A stretch of DNA of 64,000 nucleotides from an uncultured Vampirovibrio sp. (GCA_910577515.1 CAJTLW010000002.1:62001-126000), one strand, 5' to 3'. Shown: positions 1 to 7,995, counted from the first letter of the stretch. Translations and numbers: made by a program. The notes: generated by a model from the letters alone, not told the origin.

Positions 1-623
1 AAGAAACCTTGGCACAGAATGCAAGGATTTCTGCCGCTTTGACAGAAGCTGTTGAAAGCGGACAGAAAATGACTTTCAATGAATTTGCTTCTAAGCTTGA
101 AGGCTTAAAGCCTGGTTTAATCTCTTCAAGAATTTCAAGAAATACAGAATTAAAGGCACTGTGGGGTAAAGTTAAAACTGGAGAGTGCATAATTGAACCG
201 CAATATGATATAGAAGCTAAAAGTGCTGAAATAGAGCAAATTTTAACTGAAGTTAAAAGTAAAGAAGAGACTATAACGCTGTCAAAACTTGCAAAAATGG
301 TTGGTCTTGCAGAAAGTATAACAGCTGCCTGCATAAAAAAATCGCAAAAACTTTCTGTTCTTTGGGATGCAACTTTATCAAAACCTGCACACAATTATAC
401 GGAAGATGAAATCGAAGTGCATAACGTTATGATTGAGCGCATATTGAGACAAAGAATTCAGGATAAGACAAAAGCAAGCTTTTATCAAATGGCTCAATAT
501 CTTGATTTATCCGAAGGTTACCTAAAAAAACTTATAAGAAACAATCCTGGTTTAAGCACTCTTTTTGAAGCGGCGCAGCAGCCGGAAATTCAACCCTTAC
601 CCCCTCCCGAAAATAACGATTAA
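1..623 (+). CDS. Tandem helix-turn-helix-like repeat protein, 5' partial
   Basis: The reading frame is open to the left edge, so the true start lies outside the window; an in-frame TTG at 9 is not convincing because no ribosome site can be seen. I do not recognise a named family. The visible part (about 206 residues) is three copies of a roughly 60-residue helical unit, at about residues 3-55, 70-122 and 134-190 counted from the TTG. Each copy ends alike: a residue pattern of Phe/Leu, two spaced Ala, a Leu-Gly-Leu or Leu-Lys-Pro type turn, a basic helix, then Leu-x-x-Leu-(Trp/Phe) (ELKALW, KLSVLW, GLSTLF). This is how repeated HTH DNA-binding units look, so nucleic-acid binding is an inference. 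The C-terminus is proline-rich and acidic. No operon partner is visible; the helicase downstream has its own promoter-like signal. Confidence 0.6.
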   Translation, partial: ETLAQNARISAALTEAVESGQKMTFNEFASKLEGLKPGLISSRISRNTELKALWGKVKTGECIIEPQYDIEAKSAEIEQILTEVKSKEETITLSKLAKMVGLAESITAACIKKSQKLSVLWDATLSKPAHNYTEDEIEVHNVMIERILRQRIQDKTKASFYQMAQYLDLSEGYLKKLIRNNPGLSTLFEAAQQPEIQPLPPPENND

Positions 624-631
624 TTTACCTT

Positions 632-649
632 CCCCCCCCTTTTTTTTTT
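632..649. repeat. Homopolymer tract C8-T10
   Basis: Eight C followed directly by ten T, eight bases after the stop of the preceding gene. No GC stem precedes it, so it is not a typical intrinsic terminator. Such a tract is prone to slippage in replication and to sequencing error. It lies outside any coding frame. Confidence 0.7.
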
Positions 650-732
650 AAAACAAAGCCGAATGAGAAAAACTAATTCCCTTCTTGTTAAAAAACGTGC
701 CTTAATTTGATTTCTATGCTAAAATCCTTTAT

Positions 733-3042
733 ATGTATGGATTTGACTTTAAACTGGATGATTTTCAGGAAGATGCAATAAAAAATATTCAAGAGGGCAA
801 AAGTGTTGTTGTTTGCGCTCCGACAGGTGCCGGTAAAACCTGTATTGCTCAAAGTGCCATCCATCTTGCACTCGAAAACGATACAAGAATTTTCTATACA
901 ACCCCCCTTAAAGCATTGTCAAACCAGAAATATCACGATTTTTCAAACCAGTATGGAACAGATAATGTCGGCCTTTTGACAGGTGATACTACAATAAACC
1001 GTGACGCCCAAATTGTTGTTATGACAACAGAAGTATTCAGAAATATGCTCTACGGTACAACCTTTGGCACTTTATCAGATAACCTTAAAGATGTACGCTA
1101 TGTAGTTTTAGATGAAGTTCACTATATGAATGATGAATCCAGAGGCACCGTTTGGGAAGAAAGTATTATCTACTGCCCGACAAATATCCAGATAATAGCG
1201 CTTTCAGCTACCGTGCAAAATTCAAAACAGCTCACAGACTGGATTAACACAGTTCATTCCAAAACAGAACACATCTATACTGATTTTCGACCTGTTCCTT
1301 TAAGGTTTTATTATTACGATAGCTCAAAACCCAATACTGTCGTGCCTTTGATGACCCCTGAAGGTGCTTTAAATAAAAAAATCCGTCCTGAAAGTAAATA
1401 CAAATATTTTAATAAAAAAACGGTGAAAAACCCCGCTACAGATATTATTTTGGCATTGCAAGAAAAAAACATGCTCCCTGCAATTTATTTCACGTTTTCA
1501 AGGAAAAAATGCGACGAAAATGCTCTTAAATGCAGTAGTATAGACCTTTTGGATAAAGAAGAAGCACAGAAAGCTTCTAAAATGGTGGATGATTATATAG
1601 CGGAAAACCCCTATTTATACAATAATCCGCACATTGAACTTGTTAAAAGAGGAATAGCCTCTCACCATGCAGGTTTGCTCCCGGGGTGGAAAAACCTTGT
1701 AGAAAGGATGTTTCAAGCCGGCCTTATAAAAGTTGTATTTGCGACTGAAACCCTTGCTGCGGGCATAAATATGCCTGCAAGAAGCACCATTATCAGCTCA
1801 ATTTCAAAAAGAACAGACGACGGACACAGGCTTTTAACTGCAAATGAATTTCTACAAATGTCAGGACGCGCCGGCAGACGTGGTATGGATGAAATCGGTT
1901 ATGTTGTAATCGTTGGCACACCTTTCCAAACGCCTGAAGAAGTGTATGAACTTGCAATCAGTACATCAAACCCTCTGGAGAGCAAATTTTCACCGAGCTA
2001 TTCAATGGTTTTAAACCTTCTGCAAAGGTTTTCACTTGATGAAGCCAAAGAATTAATTTTAAAAACCTTTGGTTACTATTCTTCAACCGATAGAATTACC
2101 CCGCTTTTAAATGAGCTTCGTCAATATGAAGAAAATATAGATGCGCTCAAAAACTTTAAATGCCCGCATAAACATAATGCGGATGATATGGAAGATTATA
2201 TTAAATATAAAAACCTTTATGTGGAGCATAGAACTGTTCTGAAAGCTTTAAGACGCCAGTCTAAAAACCCTAATGCTCCTGAAATTCTTCAATTTAAACA
2301 AAAAACAAAAGAGTTTCTTAATAAAATGCATAGCTATGGCTGCGATACCTGTAAAATATACAGAAAACACAGAAAAGAAATTGACCTTTTAAAAAGGTAT
2401 GAAAAAAAAGTGCGCGGCTTAAAGAAAGATATTGAGTTCCAAAAAGATGTTTACTGGCAAAAATTCCTTGCCCATAAGCGCATTTTGGAGGCTATGAAAA
2501 ACCTGAAAGATGATTACCCGACTGAAACCGGTAAAATCACGATGGGGCTTCGAATTGAAAATGAATTATATCTTTCTGAAATAATTCTTTCAGGACTTCT
2601 AAATGGTCTTGCGCCGTATGAACTTGCTTCTGTCATCTGTGCTATCACAACTGAAGAAGTGAGAAATCTTGATAATACGCCTCTAAAACCCCCAAGCCAG
2701 AATGTAAGAAAAATTTTAGGCAAAATTAAAGACATCAGACGCAAAATATTTCTTTTAGAACGCGATGAAAAGCTTGAAAATCCTATGCATATAAATTCTG
2801 AATACTGTGCGCTGATTGAAGCTTGGGTATTATCTGCAAGTGAAGATACTACATCTATTGAAGCTTGGGATAAAATATTTTCAGATACGGAATTTACGGA
2901 AGGCGATGTTGTTAGAGCATTTAAACGGACAATTGATGTTTTAAGGCAGTTGACAGTTGTGGATAATATCCCTGATGATGTTGCACTCACTGCAAAAGAA
3001 GCAATTCGCGCTATAAACCGTGAACCTGTTAATGTAGATTAA
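733..3042 (+). CDS. Ski2-like superfamily II RNA helicase (DEVH box)
   Basis: ATP-dependent RNA helicase of the Ski2/Mtr4 type, expected to unwind structured RNA in the cytoplasm. The motifs are all present and in order: Walker A APTGAGKT at residues 29-36, the DEVH box at about 127-130, SAT at about 158-160, and motif VI with SGRAGRRGMD at about 377. The C-terminal half (after about residue 430) is long, basic and helical, as in the ratchet and arch-like regions of the family; it contains two CxxC or CPH clusters (around residues 476 and 536) that could bind a metal, which is inference. At 769 residues it is a full-length bacterial or cyanobacterial type. An extended -10 box (TG-c-TAAAAT, 717-725) ends seven bases before the ATG and there is no Shine-Dalgarno site, so the mRNA may be leaderless. 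The stop overlaps the end of the convergent small HTH gene by four bases. Confidence 0.9.
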   Translation: MYGFDFKLDDFQEDAIKNIQEGKSVVVCAPTGAGKTCIAQSAIHLALENDTRIFYTTPLKALSNQKYHDFSNQYGTDNVGLLTGDTTINRDAQIVVMTTEVFRNMLYGTTFGTLSDNLKDVRYVVLDEVHYMNDESRGTVWEESIIYCPTNIQIIALSATVQNSKQLTDWINTVHSKTEHIYTDFRPVPLRFYYYDSSKPNTVVPLMTPEGALNKKIRPESKYKYFNKKTVKNPATDIILALQEKNMLPAIYFTFSRKKCDENALKCSSIDLLDKEEAQKASKMVDDYIAENPYLYNNPHIELVKRGIASHHAGLLPGWKNLVERMFQAGLIKVVFATETLAAGINMPARSTIISSISKRTDDGHRLLTANEFLQMSGRAGRRGMDEIGYVVIVGTPFQTPEEVYELAISTSNPLESKFSPSYSMVLNLLQRFSLDEAKELILKTFGYYSSTDRITPLLNELRQYEENIDALKNFKCPHKHNADDMEDYIKYKNLYVEHRTVLKALRRQSKNPNAPEILQFKQKTKEFLNKMHSYGCDTCKIYRKHRKEIDLLKRYEKKVRGLKKDIEFQKDVYWQKFLAHKRILEAMKNLKDDYPTETGKITMGLRIENELYLSEIILSGLLNGLAPYELASVICAITTEEVRNLDNTPLKPPSQNVRKILGKIKDIRRKIFLLERDEKLENPMHINSEYCALIEAWVLSASEDTTSIEAWDKIFSDTEFTEGDVVRAFKRTIDVLRQLTVVDNIPDDVALTAKEAIRAINREPVNVD

Positions 3043-3269
3043 TTTTTTTCAGGTTTTTCGACAACTTTAAGTCCATATCCAAGGAAATCTAATATTTCCT
3101 GCACCTTTGTAAATTTTATGGATTTAGTTTTCAGCATCTTTGAAAACCCTCCGATTGTCATCTCAGGGTATCCTGCTTCATTCATTTTTTTGACAAGTTT
3201 TCGCATCGATAAACCTTTTCTAAAAAGCAAGATAGTTATTAATTCTTTTACATCAGTAGTTTCTAGCAT
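3039..3269 (-). CDS. Small helix-turn-helix protein
   Basis: A 76-residue, basic, all-helical protein. The segment LLFRKGLSMRKLVKKMNEAG followed by a second helix and TIGGFSKMLK reads as an XRE/Cro-like HTH: a first helix with Leu-Ser-xx-xLeu, a turn, and a recognition helix. Proteins of this kind are DNA-binding regulators; its target is unknown. It starts with ATG and is convergent with the helicase (four-base overlap) and divergent from the glycine-rich pilin-like gene, with 106 bases between the two starts. That placement makes it a candidate regulator of the pilin-like gene or of itself, which is inference. A TTGTCA-like -35 box on the minus strand overlaps the TTGACA box of the divergent gene, so the two promoters probably compete. 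Confidence 0.7.
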   Translation of the reverse strand: MLETTDVKELITILLFRKGLSMRKLVKKMNEAGYPEMTIGGFSKMLKTKSIKFTKVQEILDFLGYGLKVVEKPEKN

Positions 3270-3297
3270 AATAAAATCGTAAGTTTATATTTTCTAT

Positions 3298-3326
3298 TTG
3301 ACAAATATGCGTAATATTGTTATCTT
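3298..3326 (+). promoter_or_regulatory. Sigma70-type promoter of the pilin-like gene
   Basis: TTGACA at 3298-3303, a 17-base spacer, and TATCTT at 3321-3326. Spacing is ideal. The start codon lies 49 bases after the -10 box and is preceded by an AAGGA ribosome site at about 3363, so the gene should carry a normal short leader. Confidence 0.65.
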
Positions 3327-3375
3327 ATAGTAGACAATTAACTATAAAAGTATAACAATAATTAAGGATAAACCT

Positions 3376-5985
3376 ATGGAAAGAAAATATGCATTACCCG
3401 ATAAGGTAGTTTTTGCCCCCGCTTTCTCTCTTGTTGAAATGCTTATAGCGCTTCTTGTTGCTTCATTGCTGCTTGCGGCTCTTGCCCCTGTAATAACCCG
3501 CCGTATGCAAGATTCCATGACTATTTCTGTTGAAGGAGAAATCCCCGGCCTTAGAACAAAAACCCATGAAATTGAATACAATTCATCTGAATGCAGTGAA
3601 ATAAAAACAGATGGCAGCATAGGCTATTGCGAAGGTGTATTTACTGTTCCTGCAGGCTTTAATGGTTACATGACAGTAACTCTTATAGGTGCAGGCGGCG
3701 GAGGCGGCACGGCACCTACGGCAGGGTATGTTGAATATACAAATGCCGGAAGTTCAGGTATTTTCAAAGTGCCTTCAATGGTAAGCTCTATTGAAGCTAC
3801 CCTTGTTTCGGGCGGCGCAGCAGGCGGTGCAGGAAATATAGATGAAGAACCAAAGGGCTATGCTTATACATTTTCTGGTATTTTAGATAGAAACTATGTT
3901 TCAGAAAACGATGTAAATAAAAATGTTAAAAATATAAAAGTTTCAGGTACAAGCGTTTCTGCTTCTTATGCCCATGGTACAGCCACTCTTAAGGGGGAAG
4001 AACTAAAATATGCTGCAAATAATCAGATATATGTAACACTGGCAGGCGGCGGCGGAGGTGGCGGCAGAGGGTATGCAGGTACAGGCGGCGGAGGCGGTGC
4101 TGCATATAAAAGAGTGGTAAGACCTGTTTCAAGTGGTACGGATTACAGTATTGCAGTAGGTGCCGGCGGAAAGGGTCATGCTTGCAAAGGAAGTGATACT
4201 ACGGAAACAAGTGCCGTTGCAGCAGGCTGTGGAGGTTCAAGTTCATTTTTTGGAAATACTGCAGGAGCAGCAGGTGGAGGGGGTGGTTTATGGCATTTTA
4301 GAAAATCTGAAATACCAAATATGGTAGCGGGGGCAGATGGAACAAAAGGGCAAAGCGGTGCATTGGGCGGAACCCCTCTTACAAGCGCCTGCCTTTATTC
4401 TGACCTTACAACAGGAAAAGGTGCTACAGGAGGTGCCGCTGGCGGTTCAGGCGGCGAAAATGGCGGCAATAGAATTTGTAACAGTTCTATAACTGTTAAA
4501 TGCGCACCCGGCAGCAATGGCGGGGGCAGCTTATTTGGCAGGGGCGGGGTATATTCTTACGCATCTTCGCTCCTAAGACATGGCCAAGGATATGGAGCTG
4601 GCGGATGTGGAGGAGGTGCTGCAGGGTGCAGCTCGTACCCTTCTGCTGATGCAGGTGAAAATTTTACGGGAGATGGCGCCCCGGGGTTTGTTGCGGTTGA
4701 ATGGTACAATATTTCAAATGGCGGAAGCGGAGGTGGCGGCGGTTCTATTTTGCCTTTGCAAACTGTATTTGTAACTCCGGGTGAAGACTTGACCGTTGGA
4801 ATAGGCGCCGGTGCTATAGGTGCAAGAAAAACTGTTATAAATTCAATAGATAAAATTGATTATTCACCCATGCGTGCTGCCGATGCAAATTCAAGCTATT
4901 TAAAAAGAAATGGAAATATCATCCTAAAAAGCAGCAATAATAACGAAGAAACCTGTAACTCCGGCGGCTGCGGCGGAGATAGAAAAGGAAGATGTAAAAA
5001 CAACTATTGCCAAGCGGGATTGATTTATAATTCTTACACTGGCACAGATTTCTCAATAAGTGGTATAACGGGTACAAAAGCAGAGATAAGAAATAGTAAT
5101 TATCCCGGGTTTGTTACAACAGGCGGCTTTGCAGCGGGTAATAAATCCCAAGGCGCTGAATATACGGGGACTCTGGATGTTTCTCATTACGGCGGAGACG
5201 GCGGTACAGTTACTTTACCCTTTCCGGGCTTTAGCACCTGTAATGGTGGAAAGGGCGGAACACCTTCTTCTCCAGGCGGTAAAAACGGAGATGGATACGG
5301 CTGCGGTGGAGGCGGAGGATATGGTTTGGCAGATGGCGGAAACGGTTCAGGCGGCTATGCCCGTATATCGTGGAATAAATTTTGGAACAAAGACAAAGAA
5401 GAATATGAAATAACAAACCCCGTTGCAGGCGGCGGCGGAGCTTCTGGAAATATTTTAACTTATTCTTTATATGTCAGAAGCGGCGAAAAGATAAAAATAA
5501 AGATAGGCAAAGGCGGAAACGGTGCAAAAGTGGTTAATAATAATATGATTAAAGCGGCTGATGGTGGAGATACAACATTTAAAAATTTGACCTCTGGCGG
5601 CGGCAAAGGCGGCAATAGCCCTGAATTTAATAATGGCATTGTAATAAATGGTACAGGCGGAAGTGTTTCTGCTATTTGTTCGCAAGGCTGTATTAAGGGT
5701 ACTGCAGGTCTGGATGGAGATTCCAAAAATGGCGGCAAGGGAGGAGATTCTTCAAAGCGTGATTCTAAAGGCACTCTGGTAAAATACGGAACAGGCGGCA
5801 ATGGCGGAATATTAGATATGGGTGATAACAGTAATGGTAAAAGTGCTTCAGGGTTTGGTGCAGGAGGGGGCGGTGCTGCTATAAAGGATTTAGATAAAGT
5901 GGATTCACCATCCTTTAGCATCAATAATCCTAATATTGGGGGAGACGGTGCAAACGGAAAAATTATAATCCAATGGCAGGAATAA
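3376..5985 (+). CDS. Pilin-like protein with very long glycine-rich passenger
   Basis: 869 residues. The first 45 residues are a type III/IV prepilin signal: a short basic leader, then the cleavage site Ala16|Phe17 followed by SLVEMLIALLVAS with the invariant Glu at +5 and a hydrophobic helix. A prepilin peptidase should process it and the helix should place it in a pilus or pseudopilus or leave it membrane-anchored. The rest is unlike a normal minor pilin (usually 130-200 residues): it is a series of glycine-rich blocks, each with a beta-strand phrase of the type V-x-x-G-x-x-(Y/L)-x-V-x-(V/I)-G-A-G-G followed by GGGGG runs, as in the glycine-rich domains of phage tail-tip and surface proteins. 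A cysteine cluster (CNSGGCGGDRKGRC, near residue 530) and other paired Cys suggest disulfides. Likely an exposed adhesin or filament tip. Base composition is clearly richer in G and C than the neighbours because of the Gly codons. AAGGA ribosome site; a terminator follows. Confidence 0.8.
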   Translation: MERKYALPDKVVFAPAFSLVEMLIALLVASLLLAALAPVITRRMQDSMTISVEGEIPGLRTKTHEIEYNSSECSEIKTDGSIGYCEGVFTVPAGFNGYMTVTLIGAGGGGGTAPTAGYVEYTNAGSSGIFKVPSMVSSIEATLVSGGAAGGAGNIDEEPKGYAYTFSGILDRNYVSENDVNKNVKNIKVSGTSVSASYAHGTATLKGEELKYAANNQIYVTLAGGGGGGGRGYAGTGGGGGAAYKRVVRPVSSGTDYSIAVGAGGKGHACKGSDTTETSAVAAGCGGSSSFFGNTAGAAGGGGGLWHFRKSEIPNMVAGADGTKGQSGALGGTPLTSACLYSDLTTGKGATGGAAGGSGGENGGNRICNSSITVKCAPGSNGGGSLFGRGGVYSYASSLLRHGQGYGAGGCGGGAAGCSSYPSADAGENFTGDGAPGFVAVEWYNISNGGSGGGGGSILPLQTVFVTPGEDLTVGIGAGAIGARKTVINSIDKIDYSPMRAADANSSYLKRNGNIILKSSNNNEETCNSGGCGGDRKGRCKNNYCQAGLIYNSYTGTDFSISGITGTKAEIRNSNYPGFVTTGGFAAGNKSQGAEYTGTLDVSHYGGDGGTVTLPFPGFSTCNGGKGGTPSSPGGKNGDGYGCGGGGGYGLADGGNGSGGYARISWNKFWNKDKEEYEITNPVAGGGGASGNILTYSLYVRSGEKIKIKIGKGGNGAKVVNNNMIKAADGGDTTFKNLTSGGGKGGNSPEFNNGIVINGTGGSVSAICSQGCIKGTAGLDGDSKNGGKGGDSSKRDSKGTLVKYGTGGNGGILDMGDNSNGKSASGFGAGGGGAAIKDLDKVDSPSFSINNPNIGGDGANGKIIIQWQE

Positions 5986-6011
5986 ATTTTTAGATGAACA
6001 ACTTTTCAATT

Positions 6012-6044
6012 GGGCGCATTTTGTAACCTTTGCGCCCTTTTTTT
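6012..6044 (+). terminator. Intrinsic terminator of the pilin-like gene
   Basis: GGGCGCA (6012-6018) pairs perfectly with TGCGCCC (6031-6037), loop of 12 bases, then seven T. It lies 27 bases after the stop codon of the pilin-like gene. Confidence 0.85.
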
Positions 6045-6045
6045 G

Positions 6046-6180
6046 CGGATTTTGCCCTCCAAGAGGACCCAACTTGTACGAAATTAAAATTTCGATAAGT
6101 AGAGGCGGTGCGTGGCAGTGAAACGAACGCACATCGTGAGAGCTTTGTTGAAAAGGTCGAACCCGCAATAATCCAAGAGA
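6046..6180. other. Intergenic segment with several short inverted repeats
   Basis: No convincing gene lies between the terminator and the end of yidD. The stretch is more GC-rich than nearby spacers and holds nested inverted repeats: CCTC-caa-GAGG (6057-6067), a 16-base hairpin CGAAATT-aa-AATTTCG (about 6079-6094), and GTGCGT paired with ACGCAC (about 6108-6132). An open frame crosses it on the minus strand (6225-5905) but has no ribosome site, runs antisense into the pilin-like gene and gives an atypical protein. It could be a structured RNA or a dispersed non-coding repeat. It does not match the core motifs I know for SRP RNA, tmRNA, RNase P or 6S RNA. Confidence 0.35.
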
Positions 6181-6182
6181 TT

Positions 6183-6431
6183 TTAGGGTACAGGGTCGTA
6201 TCCGCCGGGGTTTCCGGGATGGCATTTTAAAATGCGTTTTATTCCTAAAAAAATTCCTTTAAAAACGCCATATTTTTCAATAGCTTCCATTGTATATTTT
6301 GAACATGTAGGCTGAAACCTGCATACAGAGGGGGTAAACTTTGAAAAAAATCTGTAAATGCTGATTAATTTCAATATTAAAAATTTTAAAATCGTGCTAA
6401 ATTCTTTAAAAATTCTTTTTATTGTTTCCAA
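6183..6431 (-). CDS. yidD: Membrane protein insertion efficiency factor YidD
   Basis: 82 residues with the full family signature: an amphipathic basic N-terminus, then RFFSKFTPSVCRFQPTCSKY, a Glu-Ala helix, and the terminal KCHPGNPGGYDPVP. The three conserved Cys (CRFxPTCS and KCHP) are all present. YidD is a small membrane-associated protein that helps the YidC/Sec pathway insert inner-membrane proteins. In most genomes it sits between rnpA and yidC; here it instead overlaps by 13 bases the end of a PurD-like ATP-grasp gene, so it is likely translated by coupling to that gene. Confidence 0.95.
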   Translation of the reverse strand: METIKRIFKEFSTILKFLILKLISIYRFFSKFTPSVCRFQPTCSKYTMEAIEKYGVFKGIFLGIKRILKCHPGNPGGYDPVP

Positions 6432-7492
6432 ATCTTTTTTGCCTCATCTAAAATTCTATTATCCAGACCCTCTGCTAAAAGCCTTTCATATAAAAGGTTT
6501 AAGGTTCTGGCGCTTTGGGTTATTATTTCTTCTTTATTTTCTTCAATTAACCTGAATGAGCCAAAGTATTCTTCCCTGCTTTTTATTGAAAACGGGGTTT
6601 TAAAATTATCGGCCAAAGTTCCTACAATTGTATCCATAAAGAGTTTTGACCAATCAACATCTGTGCCTTCCAAGATTAATCTTGCATCAATATCTTTAAA
6701 GAATGAATTGCATTCAATTAAATAAGCTTCTCCGCTTGGTGTTATTATAACATCAAACCCTAAAATGCCAGTATATTCAATGCCTTCTTCAGCAAGGGCG
6801 CAAACCAAAGGAAAGATAATTTCATTGTACACTCTTTCTTTTAAAGTATTATCTAAATTGCCTTTTATTGAAAATTCGTTTTGATAATTTTGCACGGCAT
6901 CAATTACAACAGGGCGAAAACCGTCTGATAATACATAAAAACTTAATTCTTTGCCGTAAATATATTCTTCAATTAAAATTTTTCTGTTATCATTTTGAAA
7001 CAGTTTTTCAATCTCTTTTTTGGCCGCTCCGAAGGTTTCTGCAATGTAGGCTGTTTGTGTTTCAAAGTGCATATCAGGCTTTATCACAAGCGGATATTCC
7101 GCATTTTTTATACAATCAAGTGCAAGGTTTAATTTTTCAAATATTGCAAATTTCGGGGTTTTAATTTTATTTCTGTAAATAAATTTTTTACAAAAAGCCT
7201 TTGATGACGTTATTTTTAGCGATTCAAAATCAGGATATAAAATAGCAAGGTTGTTTTCGCCAAATACTGATAAATAATCTGTTTCAGACAGAAAAACATC
7301 CGCTACTATTGTTAAATTTATTTCATTTGCAAGAGCAAATTCTTTCAACTCTTCAACATCATTTGAATTTATATTAATAAAATTCCCGTAGACTCCTTCT
7401 TTCGTTGTAAAAACAAGCAGATTTGGGTCATTTGAAAAAAACTCTGCTAAAATTTCAGCGCTTTTAGAGTTCCCGATTATTAATATTCTCAT
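6419..7492 (-). CDS. PurD-like ATP-grasp protein
   Basis: Resembles phosphoribosylamine-glycine ligase (PurD): an N-terminal Rossmann-like start MRILIIGNSKSAEILAEFF, a middle lid with EEYIYGKELSFYVLSDG (PurD usually EEFLxGxExSxxAxxDG), and an ATP-grasp core ending ILGFDVIITPSGEAYLIECN. In PurD the last motif is followed by a conserved Asn-Ala-Arg-Phe-Gly-Asp-Pro-Glu; here it is Asn-Ser-Phe-Phe-Lys-Asp-Ile-Asp, so key residues differ and the substrate may not be phosphoribosylamine. Length is 357 residues against about 420 for PurD. I chose the internal ATG at 7492: a longer frame to 7558 would run through the rpsO terminator hairpin, and 7492 gives the normal Rossmann N-terminus. Genuine PurD activity, or a paralogue with another amine or carboxylate substrate, are both possible. 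Confidence 0.7.
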   Translation of the reverse strand: MRILIIGNSKSAEILAEFFSNDPNLLVFTTKEGVYGNFININSNDVEELKEFALANEINLTIVADVFLSETDYLSVFGENNLAILYPDFESLKITSSKAFCKKFIYRNKIKTPKFAIFEKLNLALDCIKNAEYPLVIKPDMHFETQTAYIAETFGAAKKEIEKLFQNDNRKILIEEYIYGKELSFYVLSDGFRPVVIDAVQNYQNEFSIKGNLDNTLKERVYNEIIFPLVCALAEEGIEYTGILGFDVIITPSGEAYLIECNSFFKDIDARLILEGTDVDWSKLFMDTIVGTLADNFKTPFSIKSREEYFGSFRLIEENKEEIITQSARTLNLLYERLLAEGLDNRILDEAKKIWKQ

Positions 7493-7523
7493 AATTTTAA
7501 GCCTTTTGTGTTTTATTTTACTT

Positions 7524-7555
7524 AAAAAGACACCTTCTTTTAAAAAAGGTGTCTT
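7524..7555 (-). terminator. Intrinsic terminator of rpsO
   Basis: On the minus strand AAGACACCTT (7555-7546) pairs perfectly with AAGGTGTCTT (7536-7527), followed by a run of five T. It lies 25 bases past the rpsO stop codon. It also sets the limit for the start of the downstream ATP-grasp gene. Confidence 0.85.
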
Positions 7556-7580
7556 CAATAATTCATCTAAACAGGTAAAA

Positions 7581-7850
7581 CTAACCTCTTAAGCCAAGGT
7601 CTTTTATTAATTGTCTGTATTTATCAAGATTAGCTTCTTTTAAGTATGCAAGCATTCTTTTTCTTTTACCAACCATCATCAAAAGACCTCTTTTTGCTTG
7701 GAAATCTTTTGCATTTATTTTAAGATGCTCGGTTAATTCAGAGATTTTTTGTGAAAGCATTGCAACTTGTACTTCAATAGAACCTGAATCTTTGTCATTT
7801 TTACCGAATTTTTTAATTAATTCCTGTTTGTTTTTTAAGTTAATTGTCAT
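7581..7850 (-). CDS. rpsO: 30S ribosomal protein S15
   Basis: 89 residues, the usual S15 length. The family core is clear: GSIEVQVAMLSQKISELTEH, then LKINAKDFQAKRGLLMMVGK and RKRMLAYLKEANLDKYRQLI. S15 binds 16S rRNA helices 20-22 early in assembly of the small subunit. An upstream extension of 19 residues is possible in the frame, but the ATG at 7850 has an AAAGGA ribosome site eight bases upstream and gives the standard N-terminus. In many bacteria pnp follows rpsO; here it does not, and a strong terminator ends the unit. Confidence 0.97.
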   Translation of the reverse strand: MTINLKNKQELIKKFGKNDKDSGSIEVQVAMLSQKISELTEHLKINAKDFQAKRGLLMMVGKRKRMLAYLKEANLDKYRQLIKDLGLRG

Positions 7851-7995
7851 TTTAAATCCTTTTAATTGTATTACAAGTAAAAAAGGTGGCGTATGTATAT
7901 TACACAACAGAAAAAAAGCATTGTCAAGAAAAGGTTTAAAACTCTTGACTACATAGTTTGTTTAATGTAAATTAATTTTGACAATTGAATAATAT

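Noticed and set aside
2514..2990. Minus-strand 158-codon frame inside the Ski2-like helicase
   Set aside because: Antisense shadow without ribosome site; the plus strand has a complete motif set.
5460..5924. Proline-rich minus-strand frame of 154 codons
   Set aside because: It is the antisense of Gly-Gly codons in the pilin-like gene (GGC/GGN read as GCC/CCN), a composition artefact.
3376..5985. CRISPR array or satellite DNA in the GGCGG-rich gene
   Set aside because: The repeats are irregular and follow codon periodicity of Gly runs; there are no uniform repeats with unique spacers. No CRISPR array was seen anywhere in the window.
6046..6180. 6S, SRP, tmRNA or RNase P RNA
   Set aside because: None of the conserved cores I know (for example the SRP GGAAG tetraloop region or the RNase P GAGGAAAGTCC) is present.
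5905..6225. Minus-strand open frame of 106 codons between the pilin-like gene and yidD
   Set aside because: It overlaps both genes, has no ribosome site and gives an unlikely composition; the region is better described as non-coding with inverted repeats.
6419..7558. Longer form of the ATP-grasp protein starting at 7558
   Set aside because: The extra 22 residues are encoded by the rpsO terminator hairpin; ATG at 7492 gives the family N-terminus.
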